The notes under the pieces: generated by a model
The model's database searches: none
Told to the model about the DNA's origin: nothing
The model's input: only the letters and a program-made list of their open reading frames with translations
Program-made: the position numbers and the translations under genes
In this document: piece by piece, positions 46,182 through 55,257 of the stretch
Numbering within the stretch: the first letter of the stretch is position 1
How the letters are laid out: every line of letters starts with the position of its first letter
Assembly: GCF_029626175.1 (NCBI RefSeq)
Contig: NZ_JARUBM010000002.1
Coordinates: forward strand, 2,046,001-2,110,000
Reading direction: 5' to 3'
DNA: 64,000 nt
From: Micromonospora sp. WMMD1082
Lineage (GTDB): Bacteria > Actinomycetota > Actinomycetes > Mycobacteriales > Micromonosporaceae

Positions 46182-48572
46182 GTGGTCCCGCACCCAGGTC
46201 GAGCCGCACGCTCGTCACTCGTCCGTTCCGGCCTTGTCGCCGTGCTCGTCGTGGCCCTTGCCGCGGCCATCCCGTTGGACGCCCGGCCCGCCCAGGCGGC
46301 CACGCTCCTGACCACCGTGCAGGCCGAGGCCATGACGAACGGCGGCGGCTGCACCAGCCTGGAGGCCACCCGGGCCGTCTACTACTGCAACAACGACAGC
46401 ACGTACACGTCCTACGTGTTCGGCCAGGCGGGCCGGTTCAGCATCACGGTTCGCGGCGCGTCCAGCGCCAACAACACGGCCGGGATCAGCGTGCTGGTGG
46501 GCGGCGCGAAGGTTGCCGCCCTCGCCTTCAGCGGCACGTCGTTCACGTCCCAGTCGGCGGTGTTCGACCTCGCCACGGGCGGATCCCAGGAGATCCGACT
46601 CAGGCTGGAGACCGACAACGGCCAGAACGACACGTACGTCGATTACTTCGAGCTGTACTACGTGGGAGCTACCCCGGCACCGCCGCCCGCGCCGAATCCC
46701 CCGTCCACCGGCGCCTTCGCCAGCGGGGTGTACCGCAACCTCTTCACGGAGTGGGACTCGTCGCTCACCCCCTCCGCCGTCTCCGCCAAGCTCAACACCT
46801 ACTGGAACCACTTCTTCACCGGCACCGACGACACCAGGCGGTTGTACTACCCGGCCGGGTCAAACAGCAACGGCGCGCTCGCGTACATCAAGGACACGGG
46901 CAACGACGACGTGCGCTCCGAGGGCATGAGCTACGGCATGATGATCGCCGTCCAGATGAACAAGAGGGCCGAGTTCGACGCCCTGTGGAACTGGGCCAAG
47001 ACCTACATGCAGCACAAGTCCGGGGCCCGCGCCGGCTACTTCTGCTGGCAGGCCAACTACAGCGGGTCGTGCCGGGACAACAACCCCGCCTCGGACGGTG
47101 AGGAGTACTTCGCCACGGCACTGTTCTTCGCCGGCCACCGGTGGGGCAACGGGTCCGGCATCTACCACTACACCGCCGAGGCCAACGCCATCCTCAACGA
47201 CATGCTGCACAAGGAGGACATCAACGGCGGTGTCGTCGACAGCGTCACGAACATGTTCAACCGCACCGAGAAGATGATCGTCTTCGTGCCGTACGCCAAT
47301 GCCGCGACGTTCTCCGACCCGTCGTACCACCTGCCGGCCTTCTACGAACTGTGGGCCCGCTGGGCGTCCGGCTGGAACGGCAACCAGGCCGCCGACCGAC
47401 AGTTCTGGCGCGACGCCGCCGCCCGCAGCCGGCTCTTCTTCACCCAGTCCACCCACCCCACCACGGGCCTGAACCCGGACTACGCCGAGTTCAACGGTAC
47501 GCCGAACAACACCGGCAACCACGGGGACTTCCGCTTCGACGCCTGGCGGACCTCGGTCAACTGGGCTGTCGACTACGCCTGGTGGGCCGCCGATACCAAC
47601 GCGAGGACCCGCACCGACCGGATGCAGAGCTTCTTCGAGTCGCAGGGCGTCAACGCCTACGTCAACCAGTACTCGTTGGCCGGCAGTCCGCTGTCCACGG
47701 ACCGCTCACCCGGGCTCATCGCATCGAACGGCGCCGCGTCGCTGTCCGCGACCAACGTGCGGGCGTGGAAGTTCGTCGAGGCGCTGTGGAACCTGCAACC
47801 CTCCACCGGCCAGTACCGCTACTACGACGGTCTGCTGAACTTCATGGCACTGCTGCACGCCAGCGGCAACTTCCGCATCTACCAGCCCAGCGGTGGCGGG
47901 CCCGACCCCCAGGTGCCCAGCGCCCCCAGTGGGCTGACCGCCACCGCGTCCGGCGGGCAGATCGCGCTGACCTGGCGGGACAACTCCGGTAACGAGACCG
48001 GGTTCGTGATCGAACGACGCGCCGGAGCCGGCGCGTGGAGCCAACTCGCCACGCCCGGAGCGAACAGCACCAGCTACACCGACACCTCGGTGACCGCCGG
48101 CACCCAGTACAGCTACCGGGTACGCGCCCGCAACGGGGCCGGCGACTCGGCCTGGTCCGCCGAGGCCACCGCCACCGCCTCGGGATCCGGCACCGGCAAC
48201 CGCGACGCCTACGGCCAGGTCGAGGCCGAGTCGTACGACACCGGTTCCGGCGTCAGCATCGTGTCGGTCGACGGCGGGACGGCCGTCGACTTCTCCGGTT
48301 CTGGCAGCTACATCGTGCTCAACAACGTCGAGTTCGGGTCCGGCGGGGCGGCCAGGGTGCAGTTCCGGGTGGCCACCTCGGTGCCCGGCGCCAACATCCA
48401 GGTCCGCCTCGGCAGCACCACCGCCTCGCCGGCCTGCACCGTGTATCCCGACGGCAACGGGACCTGGCACCTGAAGTCCAACTCCTGCTACCCGAAGCCG
48501 ACCGGGGCGCGCAACGTGTACATCACCGTCACCGGAGCCGCCCGGATCAACTACCTGACCTTCACCGCCTGA
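46182..48572 (+). CDS. Secreted modular GH8 xylan-acting enzyme with CBM and Fn3 domains
   Basis: A 796-residue exoprotein. GTG 46182 is chosen for GGGAGG 5 bases upstream and a normal signal peptide ([20 protein letters not shown], cleavage after AQA); an in-frame ATG at 46101 would add 27 residues. Domains: N-terminal carbohydrate-binding module (~41-160), Pro linker, GH8 catalytic domain (~180-570), Fn3 (~580-665), C-terminal CBM6-like module (~677-796). Catalytic Glu247 lies in [12 protein letters not shown], matching reducing-end exo-oligoxylanases; Asp is in [12 protein letters not shown]. The xylan specificity is inferred from the family. Confidence 0.87.
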   Translation: MVPHPGRAARSSLVRSGLVAVLVVALAAAIPLDARPAQAATLLTTVQAEAMTNGGGCTSLEATRAVYYCNNDSTYTSYVFGQAGRFSITVRGASSANNTAGISVLVGGAKVAALAFSGTSFTSQSAVFDLATGGSQEIRLRLETDNGQNDTYVDYFELYYVGATPAPPPAPNPPSTGAFASGVYRNLFTEWDSSLTPSAVSAKLNTYWNHFFTGTDDTRRLYYPAGSNSNGALAYIKDTGNDDVRSEGMSYGMMIAVQMNKRAEFDALWNWAKTYMQHKSGARAGYFCWQANYSGSCRDNNPASDGEEYFATALFFAGHRWGNGSGIYHYTAEANAILNDMLHKEDINGGVVDSVTNMFNRTEKMIVFVPYANAATFSDPSYHLPAFYELWARWASGWNGNQAADRQFWRDAAARSRLFFTQSTHPTTGLNPDYAEFNGTPNNTGNHGDFRFDAWRTSVNWAVDYAWWAADTNARTRTDRMQSFFESQGVNAYVNQYSLAGSPLSTDRSPGLIASNGAASLSATNVRAWKFVEALWNLQPSTGQYRYYDGLLNFMALLHASGNFRIYQPSGGGPDPQVPSAPSGLTATASGGQIALTWRDNSGNETGFVIERRAGAGAWSQLATPGANSTSYTDTSVTAGTQYSYRVRARNGAGDSAWSAEATATASGSGTGNRDAYGQVEAESYDTGSGVSIVSVDGGTAVDFSGSGSYIVLNNVEFGSGGAARVQFRVATSVPGANIQVRLGSTTASPACTVYPDGNGTWHLKSNSCYPKPTGARNVYITVTGAARINYLTFTA

Positions 48573-48671
48573 TTCTGGACTCGTCGCGCGCAGCGATGTG
48601 TGGCCGCCACCGGCCACGCGTCGCTGGGCTCGGCCGGCCTGGTCCGGCCGGCCCATCCACGGCCGCGCGGG

Positions 48672-49586
48672 TCACCGGTAGCCGGTCACGTCGGCGGGCC
48701 TGCCGGCGTTGACGACCTCGGTGATGTAGCGGTACGCATCCGGCTGGCTGCCGTCGACGTCGGTGAAGCCGTATACCCTGGCCAGTTCGCCCGCGGAGAC
48801 GGACCGGCCGGTCCAGCGGTGCCGATCCTCGTCGGCGGCGAGCGCGGCGACCGCCCGCCCGACGAACGCCGGGGTTTCCGAGATCAGGAAGTGCGGGTCC
48901 GTGGCCGCGCCGTCGCGCCAGTTCTCCTCGGTGACGCCGAAGTGCTCCAGCATCGCCTCGGAACGCAGCCAGCCCGGGGTGAGCGCGACGGCCGTGCCGC
49001 CGTGCGGCCCGAGTTCGTGCGCCCAACTGACGGCGAGCCGGTTGACCGAGGTCTTGGCCAGGTCGTAGAAGACCGAGAGCCGGTAGTTCTCGTCGTTGTA
49101 CGCCTTCGTGCCGTCGCCGATCTCCACGACCAGGCCACCGGGACGGCGGATCAGCAGCGGCATCGCGAAGTGGCTGGTGATGACGTGGGTGTCGACGGCC
49201 AGCCGCAGGGTGCGGAAGCCGGCCTCCAGCGGCTGCTCCCAGACCGGCTTCTCCCAGGTGATCAGCGGATCGGCGCCCCACACGTCGTTGACCAGCACGT
49301 CGAGCCGGCCCTGCTCGGCGTCGATCCGGGCGACGAGCGCGCGTACCTCCTCCGGCACCAGGTGGTCGACCCGGACGGCGATCCCGGTGCCGCCGGCCGC
49401 TGTCACCAGCTCGGCGGTCTCCTCGATGGTCTCCGGCCGGTCCAGCTCGGAGCGGCCGGCGCGGCTGCTGCGGCCGGTGGCGTAGACGGTGGCGCCCGCG
49501 GCGCCGAGTTGGACGGCGATCTGCCGGCCGGCGCCCCGGGTCGCCCCGGCGACCAGCGCCACCCTTCCAGTCAACGGTGTCGTCAT
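48672..49586 (-). CDS. SDR family oxidoreductase
   Basis: A 304-residue SDR with cofactor motif ALVAGATRGAGRQIAVQL and catalytic SVFYDLAKTSVN (Y-x-x-x-K). The usual NNAG is replaced by VLVNDVWGAD, marking a distinct subgroup. The ATG MTTPLTG is chosen; a GTG 9 bases upstream is possible. It converges with the GH8 gene. Its substrate is unknown. Confidence 0.87.
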   Translation of the reverse strand: MTTPLTGRVALVAGATRGAGRQIAVQLGAAGATVYATGRSSRAGRSELDRPETIEETAELVTAAGGTGIAVRVDHLVPEEVRALVARIDAEQGRLDVLVNDVWGADPLITWEKPVWEQPLEAGFRTLRLAVDTHVITSHFAMPLLIRRPGGLVVEIGDGTKAYNDENYRLSVFYDLAKTSVNRLAVSWAHELGPHGGTAVALTPGWLRSEAMLEHFGVTEENWRDGAATDPHFLISETPAFVGRAVAALAADEDRHRWTGRSVSAGELARVYGFTDVDGSQPDAYRYITEVVNAGRPADVTGYR

Positions 49587-49699
49587 GGATCCCACGCTGC
49601 CAGCAATACCTGACAGCCGAGGTCAGGTTTCCCGACAGCGTGAGGTTTCCCCAGGCAGCGCGGAGGGTTTGGACTCGACGGCGGGCGCGCAGGGCACGT

Positions 49700-50435
49700 T
49701 CAGTCGGCGAGGCGGATGCGGACCCGGCGGTTGGCCCGGCCCTTGCTCTCCACCTTGACCACCCGCACCTTGCCGATCTGTGCCGTCGAGGCGACGTGCG
49801 TCCCACCGTCGGCCTGCACGTCCAGCCCGACGATGTCGACGATGCGGACCTCCGCCTCCTCGGGCGGGATCAGGTTCGACTGGGTGCGGATGATGTCCGG
49901 CAGGGCCAGGGCCTCCTCGCGGGGCAGCACCCGGGTGGCGACCGCCCGGTCGGCGGAGACCTCGGCGTTGACCAGCTCCTCGATGCGGGTCTTGAAGTCG
50001 GCCGGCACCTCGGGCAGGTTGAAGTCCATCCTGGCCTCGCCGGGCTCCATGTTGCCGCCGGTGACCAACGCACCGAAGTCGCGGAACACCACCACAGAGC
50101 ACGTGCAACCCCGAGTGGGTACGCATCAGACGGCTGCGCCGCTCGTCCTCGACCGCGCCGCTGACCGTGGTGCCGGCCGGCGGCAGCGGGTCACCCTCGG
50201 CGGGAATCAGCCACAGGTCGTCGCCCTTGCGGGTGCCGACGATCCGGCTCTGCACCCCCTGCCACAGCAGTACGCCGTGATCCGGCGGCTGGCCGCCACC
50301 GCCCGGGTAGAACGCCGAGCGGTCCAGCACGATGCCCTGCTCGGGGTCGGCGTGCAGGACCGTGCACTCCCACTCGCGCAGGGTCGGGTCGGCCAGGTCG
50401 AGCCGGTGCGTACGGCCGTGGTGTGTGACGCCCAT
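49700..50435 (-). pseudogene. Alanyl-tRNA editing protein (AlaX-like), frameshifted
   Basis: The first ~112 codons (MGVTHHGRTHRLDLADP to RSRLMRTHSGLHVLC) and the last ~130 codons (VVFRDFGALVTGGNMEPGEA to the stop) belong to one AlaX-type editing protein but lie in different frames. The break is at 50089-50096 in a GTGGTGGTG run. The expected L-C-G-V-V-F junction is short by two bases. The HxxxH metal motif (HSGLH) is upstream of the break and DGGTHVAST downstream. This could be a true pseudogene, a sequencing error, or a +1 frameshift. Confidence 0.8.
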
Positions 50436-50446
50436 GACAGCGCAGG

Positions 50447-51337
50447 CTACCCGTTGAGGAAGTCGGAGACCCGCCCGCGCAGGTCGGCGCGTTCCGTCCA
50501 CAGCACACCGGGGCGCGCGTACCGGTGCAGGGTCGCCCCGGGCAGCGCGGCGGCGAGTTGCTCGGCCACCTCCACCGGGTGCAGGTCGTCGCCCTCGGCG
50601 GCGATGACCAGCGCCGGTGCGGTCACCCTCGCGAGCGCCCCGGCGTCGGGCAGCGGCGCCTGCCCCGGCAGGTCGGCCAGTCCGGCGGCGAGCCCGTCGC
50701 GCAGCAGATGGTCCAGCCGCTGCCGCAGGTAGGCCCACCCGGCCGGGGTGTTGCGTACGGCGGGCGGCAGCTCGGCCGAGACGGCCTCGGCCACCGCCGA
50801 GGCGTCCCCGCTCTCCACCGCCGACAGCAGCTCGGTCAGCCGTGCCTGGGCGACCGGCCCCCGCGGCCGGTCGAGTGCGGCGGGCAGGAAGAAGACGAGC
50901 CGCTCGAAACGCTGCGGGCTCTCGACGAGCAGGCGGCACAGCGCACCCGCGCCGAGGCTGGCCCCGAAGGCGCGCGTCGCACCACTGAGATCGGCGATCG
51001 CGCGCAGGTCACGGGCGAGATCCAGGTAGCTCCACGGTCCCTCGGGCGCGTCGGAGCGGCCGTGGCCACGGAACTGGAAGAAGACCCTTCGCCCGGTGAC
51101 ACCGCTGCCGAAGGGCCGGGTGGTGGCGATGCCGTTGGCCAACCCGTGCGCGAAGACGGTGACCGGATCGCCTACGCCGGTGATCAGCCGCTCCAGGCGT
51201 ACGCCGTGCGGGGTGGCGATCAGTTCGGTCTCCGGCTCGGGCAATGGCGGCCGGCCGGTGCGCGGCGCACCCGGGCCCGGGCCCCAGGTCCGTGGTCCGC
51301 CGTCCGGCGGGGGTGGCCAGCGGAAGGCCCTCACCAC
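50447..51337 (-). CDS. Alpha/beta hydrolase
   Basis: A 296-residue hydrolase with VTVFAHGLANGIATTRPF (oxyanion region), nucleophile elbow AFGASLGAGALC and late acidic loop IAAEGDDLHPVEV. The usual catalytic His is not obvious in the C-terminal HRYARPGVLWTERADL stretch. The N-terminal ~35 residues are Pro/Gly-rich. The start lies within the end of the DUF2516 gene (7-bp overlap). Confidence 0.82.
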   Translation of the reverse strand: MVRAFRWPPPPDGGPRTWGPGPGAPRTGRPPLPEPETELIATPHGVRLERLITGVGDPVTVFAHGLANGIATTRPFGSGVTGRRVFFQFRGHGRSDAPEGPWSYLDLARDLRAIADLSGATRAFGASLGAGALCRLLVESPQRFERLVFFLPAALDRPRGPVAQARLTELLSAVESGDASAVAEAVSAELPPAVRNTPAGWAYLRQRLDHLLRDGLAAGLADLPGQAPLPDAGALARVTAPALVIAAEGDDLHPVEVAEQLAAALPGATLHRYARPGVLWTERADLRGRVSDFLNG

Positions 51338-51645
51338 GACCCTCTGTTGTCGCCCAGGTCGCGCAGCCCGACCCGGACGTCCAGCAGATAGATCAGCGCC
51401 GCGGCGACACCGATCAGCCCGAAGATGCTGATCGTGGTGCGGGTGAGCAGGGTCAGCAGGAGAGTGACCGCGAGGATCGCGATCCAGCCCCCCTTCGGCA
51501 GGGTGCCGATGGCGGGGAAGGCGTCGGAGCGCTGCGTGATGGCGTGCACGAGGGCCAGCCCCTGCACGATCAGCGCGAAGACGAACAGGATCAGCTCGAT
51601 CACGAAGCGGACGTCGAAGACGAAGATCGGCGCGGCGTTGGCCAT
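51331..51645 (-). CDS. DUF2516 family membrane protein
   Basis: A 104-residue protein with three membrane segments: FVIELILFVFALIVQGLALV, WIAILAVTLLLTLLT and ISIFGLIGVAAALIYLLDV. It fits the actinobacterial DUF2516 family of unknown function. The ATG (MANAAPIFVF) is 7 bases after TAAGCT, suggesting a leaderless mRNA. In actinobacteria it is often found near the HTH/HbhA-like pair, as here. Confidence 0.85.
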   Translation of the reverse strand: MANAAPIFVFDVRFVIELILFVFALIVQGLALVHAITQRSDAFPAIGTLPKGGWIAILAVTLLLTLLTRTTISIFGLIGVAAALIYLLDVRVGLRDLGDNRGSW

Positions 51646-51716
51646 GCCGGCAAGCTTATGCCGGCGACCCCGGATCCGTGGCGGCAGGACGGTCACGGGG
51701 GTCGCCGGCAGTTGAC

Positions 51717-52535
51717 TCACTGGCTCCGCTTGGTGCCCCGGGGCAGCTTCGCCGACGGGGTGCCGGTCCGCTTGGCGGCGGGCTGGCGGGTGGTCGACTT
51801 CGCCCGGGTGGTCTTCTTCGCGGCGGCCGGCTTGGCCTCCGCGATCTCGGCCACCTCGGCCGGGCTCGGCGCCGTGACCGCCTTGGCGGCGGTGGTCGGC
51901 TCGGGGGTCACGGCGGGCTCAGCCGGCTCGACGGCGGGCTCCACCGTGGCCTCGGTCGCCTCGATGTCGGCGTTCACCGTGTCGGCGGCCTCCAGCACGC
52001 CGGTGCCGACGACCCGCTCACCGCGCGCGACCAGCGCGCCGTACGCGGCCAGCGCCCGCTCCTGCGCGGCGTGGGCACCGGCGACGACCACCGCGGCGTT
52101 ACGGGTCGCCACTTCGCGCAGCCGGTCCAGGTCCGCCGCCTCACGGAGCCGGTTGAGGTCGGCGGCCTCGCGGAGCTTGTGGAGATCCGCCGCCTCGCGC
52201 AGCTTGTCGAGATCGGCGGCCTCGCGCAGCTTCGCCAGGTCGGCGCGCTCGCGCAGCCGGTTCAGGTCGGCCGCCGGGGCGGCCTTCTGCCGCAGCGACT
52301 CGGCGGTCTGGTTGGCGTTGCGCAGCGTGTCGCTGGCCCTCTGGCGCAGCTCGAACCCGGTGACGACGGCCTTGCCGCCGAGATCGTTGACGACCTTGCC
52401 GCCATCGGCGACGACCCGGTCGCGCAGCTCACCGACCACGGCGGGCAGCTTGCGCAGCTGCTGGAGGGCGAGTTCCCCGGCGCCGGCAGCGGCGTAGATC
52501 GGGGCGGGGATGCGATTGGTCTTCGGCTGGGTCAT
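51717..52535 (-). CDS. Heparin-binding haemagglutinin (HbhA)-like protein
   Basis: A 272-residue protein. The N-terminal ~65 residues are HbhA-like (PIYAAAGAGELALQQLRKL). Six 9-residue repeats of type LREAADLDK follow, forming a coiled coil, and the C-terminus is Lys/Ala/Pro-rich (AKPAAAKKTTRAKSTTRQPA) as in HbhA and histone-like tails. In mycobacteria HbhA is a surface adhesin. There is no signal peptide. The ATG overlaps the stop of the upstream XRE gene (ATGA). Confidence 0.78.
   Translation of the reverse strand: MTQPKTNRIPAPIYAAAGAGELALQQLRKLPAVVGELRDRVVADGGKVVNDLGGKAVVTGFELRQRASDTLRNANQTAESLRQKAAPAADLNRLRERADLAKLREAADLDKLREAADLHKLREAADLNRLREAADLDRLREVATRNAAVVVAGAHAAQERALAAYGALVARGERVVGTGVLEAADTVNADIEATEATVEPAVEPAEPAVTPEPTTAAKAVTAPSPAEVAEIAEAKPAAAKKTTRAKSTTRQPAAKRTGTPSAKLPRGTKRSQ
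52112..52269. repeat. About six 27-bp tandem repeats in the HbhA-like gene
   Basis: Each unit encodes a version of LREAADLDK on the minus strand. Units are similar but not identical at DNA level, so they are older than the perfect 18-bp array at 7072-7161. The 9-residue period keeps the reading frame and would extend a helical rod. Confidence 0.85.
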
Positions 52536-53164
52536 GACTGCTTCTCCTCTTCGACCGCGGTCGCGGTCTTGCGGACCACCTTGCGGGCGGCCTTCCGGGC
52601 AGGGGCGCGGGTCGGCGCGGGGGCCGCACCCGCCTCGGTCACGGCGACCGACTCGAGGACGGCCTCGGTCGGGGTGCCCGCTGCGGTGGTGGGTCCAGTC
52701 GCGGCCAGATTGGCCACGTCGGGCGCGGTGACGTCGTTCACGTCGGGCGTACCGGTGGCGAGGTTCTCACCGCCGGCGTCCTCGCTCGCGGCGCCGCCCG
52801 CCGCTGCCGTCGCCTCGGCCAACCGGGTGTTCTCGCGGCGGAACGTCTCGTAGATCTGGGTAAGGGACTGTTTCTGGGCCATCGTCAGGTCTGCGTCGAC
52901 CGCGATGGCGGCCAGCACGCCCTGGCCCTCCTTGTCGTCGAGCAGCCCGGCCCGCAGATACATCGCGGGAGTGGAGACCCGCAGCGCGCTGGCAAGCTGC
53001 TGGAGCACCTCGGCGCTCGGCCGGCGCAGGCCGCGCTCGATCTGGCTGAGATAGGGATTGCTGACCCCGGCCTGCTCGGCCAGCTGCCGGAGCGAAATCT
53101 TCGCGTTCCGCCGCAGGTCACGAATGAACCCGCCGACGTCGGGAAGGTCCTTGGGACTGGCCAT
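52532..53164 (-). CDS. XRE-family regulator with basic Ala/Lys C-terminal tail
   Basis: A 210-residue protein. The XRE HTH spans residues ~12-70 (ISLRQLAEQAGVSNPYLSQI, ERGLRRPSAEVLQQLASAL), followed by a helical segment (MAQKQSLTQIYETFRRENTR), an acidic disordered stretch and a basic tail (RKAARKVVRKTATAVEEEKQ). It is coupled to the HbhA-like gene by an ATGA overlap. GTGGAG precedes the ATG. A 17-bp dyad upstream suggests autoregulation. Confidence 0.87.
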   Translation of the reverse strand: MASPKDLPDVGGFIRDLRRNAKISLRQLAEQAGVSNPYLSQIERGLRRPSAEVLQQLASALRVSTPAMYLRAGLLDDKEGQGVLAAIAVDADLTMAQKQSLTQIYETFRRENTRLAEATAAAGGAASEDAGGENLATGTPDVNDVTAPDVANLAATGPTTAAGTPTEAVLESVAVTEAGAAPAPTRAPARKAARKVVRKTATAVEEEKQS

Positions 53165-53195
53165 GACTCCACGCTAGTTCGCTCTGCTAGCAACT

Positions 53196-53212
53196 GCAAG
53201 CAAATCGCTTGC
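53196..53212. promoter_or_regulatory. 17-bp dyad upstream of the XRE gene
   Basis: GCAAGC-AAATC-GCTTGC is a perfect 6-5-6 inverted repeat 32 bp from the XRE start. Related half-sites (GCTAGC, TTAGCAAG) flank it within 20 bp. It lies in the 112-bp divergent gap between the XRE and hydrolase genes, where autorepression would be effective. Confidence 0.55.
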
Positions 53213-53276
53213 CGGAGTTAGCAAGGTCTCACCGGCCCGGTTGCGTGCCACTCATCCCGGGCCGTACGGTCCAGCG

Positions 53277-54074
53277 GTGACCAAGATCGAAGTAAATGGC
53301 GCCCTGCTGGCGTACGACGAGGCCGGCAGCGGATCCCCGGTCGTCCTGCTGCACGCCGGCATCGCCGACCGCCGCATGTGGCGCGAACAGATCGCCCCGC
53401 TCGCCGCCCGGCACCGGGTGATCGCCGTCGACCTGCGCGGCTACGGCGACTCCGAGCTGCCGCCCACCGCCTTCGCCCACCACGACGACGTGGCCGGCCT
53501 GCTCGACGCGCTCGGCCTGGCCCACGCCGCCCTGGTCGGCTGCTCCTTCGGCGGAGCGGTGGCGATCGACACCGCGCTCGCCCACCCCGATCGGGTGCGC
53601 GCGCTCGCCCTGCTCGGCACCGCGGTGTCCGGTCACGAATGGTCGGAGCAGACCAACGAGCTGTGGGAGAACCTGGTCGGCGACGTCGACCCGGAGGACT
53701 TCGCCGCGACGGCCGCGGGTGAGGTGCGGTTCTGGGTGGTCGGCCCGGAACGCGAGCCCACCGACGTCGACCCGGAGCTGGTCGCCTTCGCCACCGAGAT
53801 GGACGAACGCGCGCTCGCCGCCGAGTTGGCACTCAGCGCCGTGGACGTGGCCGAACTCGACCCGCCGGCCATCGGGCGACTGGCCGAGCTGACCATGCCC
53901 GTACTGGTCGCGGCCGGGGCGGCGGACGTGCCCGACATCCGCCACCTGGCCGATCGCATCGCGGCCGAGGCTCCGCAGGCGGTGCGCCTACCCGACGTAC
54001 CGAACGCCGCCCACCTACTCCCCCTCGAACGCCCCACCCAGATCAACACCCCCCTCCTAACCTTCCTCCCCTAA
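53277..54074 (+). CDS. Alpha/beta hydrolase
   Basis: A 265-residue hydrolase with VVLLHAGIADRRMWREQI (oxyanion), nucleophile elbow LVGCSFGGAVAID where Cys precedes the Ser (G-C-S-F-G), Asp near VAAGAADVPDI and catalytic His in PNAAHLLPLERP. The GTG is 6 bases after TACGGT, suggesting a leaderless mRNA. It resembles 3-oxoadipate enol-lactonase-like hydrolases, but the substrate is unknown. Confidence 0.87.
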   Translation: MTKIEVNGALLAYDEAGSGSPVVLLHAGIADRRMWREQIAPLAARHRVIAVDLRGYGDSELPPTAFAHHDDVAGLLDALGLAHAALVGCSFGGAVAIDTALAHPDRVRALALLGTAVSGHEWSEQTNELWENLVGDVDPEDFAATAAGEVRFWVVGPEREPTDVDPELVAFATEMDERALAAELALSAVDVAELDPPAIGRLAELTMPVLVAAGAADVPDIRHLADRIAAEAPQAVRLPDVPNAAHLLPLERPTQINTPLLTFLP

Positions 54075-54106
54075 ACCACCCCAACACCCCAACACCCCGA
54101 CCACCC

Positions 54107-54182
54107 CGTCGATCTTGCACTTTCGGTCGCCCATATGCGCCTTTTGGCGCGCTTTGCGGGGGCGGAAAGTGCAAGATCGACG
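54107..54182. repeat. 76-bp compound palindrome in a convergent gap
   Basis: Outer arms CGTCGATCTTGCACTTTC (54107-54124) and GAAAGTGCAAGATCGACG (54165-54182) pair perfectly over 18 bp. The 40-nt loop holds a second hairpin, GCGCC-TTTT-GGCGC (54137-54150). It lies between two convergent genes and may terminate both. The GTCGATC edge is shared with the 32293 element. Confidence 0.9.
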
Positions 54183-54204
54183 AGATCCGGGGTGGGGTGG
54201 GTGG

Positions 54205-55164
54205 TTACCAGAGGGGGCGGGTGGCGCCGACGGGGAGGCCGCCGCCGAAGATCGGCACCTCGGCGAATTCCGCAAGCACCGGTGCGTCGACGCCGAGCCG
54301 GCGCAGCGCCGAGACCAGGACCGGCATCCGAGCGCGGCCGGCGCCGTCGTCGATCTTCAGGGCCACCGCGCCCACGCCCGGCAGCGCCGCGGCGATGACA
54401 CCCTCGGCACCGATCTTCGCCAGCAGCCCGGGTACGCCACGCATCAGTCGGGTGTCGTCCGCCTGCGTACCGCCGACCACCTCGGGGTGGGCGCGCATCG
54501 CGTCGGCCACCATCCCCGCCCTGGTGTCACCTTCGGCGGCGACCAACCGCAGGAACGCCGCGGCAAGTCCGGTCAACGACGCGGACAGCACCGGGGCGCC
54601 GCAGCCGTCCACACCGACGGCCACCGCTTCCTCGCCGGTGAACTCCTCCACCGTGTCGCGCAGCGACCGCTGGAGCGGGTGGTCGGCACGCCAGTAGCCG
54701 TCCAGCGGCCAACCGGCGGACTGGCAGGTCAGCAGCATGCCGGCGTGCTTGCCGGAGCAGTTCATCTGGATCCGGTTCGGGCCACCGCCGGCCCGCAGCA
54801 CCGCCGCCCGTGCCTGCTCGCCGACCGGCAGCTCCGGCGGGCAGTGCAGGGCGTCCTCGTCGAGCCCGGCACCGGCGAGCAGCGCGGCGACCCGGGCCAG
54901 ATGGAACTCCTCCCCCGCGTGGCTGGCCGCGACGAGGGCCAGGTCGGCGGGGTCGGTCAGCGGCAGCCCCGCGCGGAGCATCCCGACCGCCTGCATCGGC
55001 TTGTTCGACGAGCGGGGGAAGATCGGAGAGGTCACGTCACCCGTGGCGGCCAGCACCGCACCGGTGGTGTCGAGCACCACCACCGAACCACGGTGCACGC
55101 CCTCCACGAAGCCGGACCGGACCACCTCAGCGAGCGGTACGCCGCCCTCGTACGTCTTTCCCAC
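54205..55164 (-). CDS. L-asparaginase, AsnA-II type (asparaginase II family)
   Basis: A 319-residue protein of the asparaginase II family (rhizobial thermolabile type), distinct from the E. coli enzymes. Motifs: VVRSGFVEGVHRGSVVVLD, SPIFPRSSNKPMQAVGM (Ser-Ser-Asn-Lys), ASHAGEEFH, MNCSGKHAGML and GVDGCGAPV. It should hydrolyse asparagine to aspartate and ammonia in the cytoplasm. GTG 55164 follows TACCGT by 7 bases and is preferred over a longer frame. Confidence 0.9.
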   Translation of the reverse strand: MGKTYEGGVPLAEVVRSGFVEGVHRGSVVVLDTTGAVLAATGDVTSPIFPRSSNKPMQAVGMLRAGLPLTDPADLALVAASHAGEEFHLARVAALLAGAGLDEDALHCPPELPVGEQARAAVLRAGGGPNRIQMNCSGKHAGMLLTCQSAGWPLDGYWRADHPLQRSLRDTVEEFTGEEAVAVGVDGCGAPVLSASLTGLAAAFLRLVAAEGDTRAGMVADAMRAHPEVVGGTQADDTRLMRGVPGLLAKIGAEGVIAAALPGVGAVALKIDDGAGRARMPVLVSALRRLGVDAPVLAEFAEVPIFGGGLPVGATRPLW

Positions 55165-55257
55165 GACGTGGACGGTACCGAGGCAGCCGGTCGCACTCAC
55201 GCCGGGGTGAGCAGGGAGTCCACCTGCGGGTGTAAAGAATGCGCGGCGACTCGCGCC

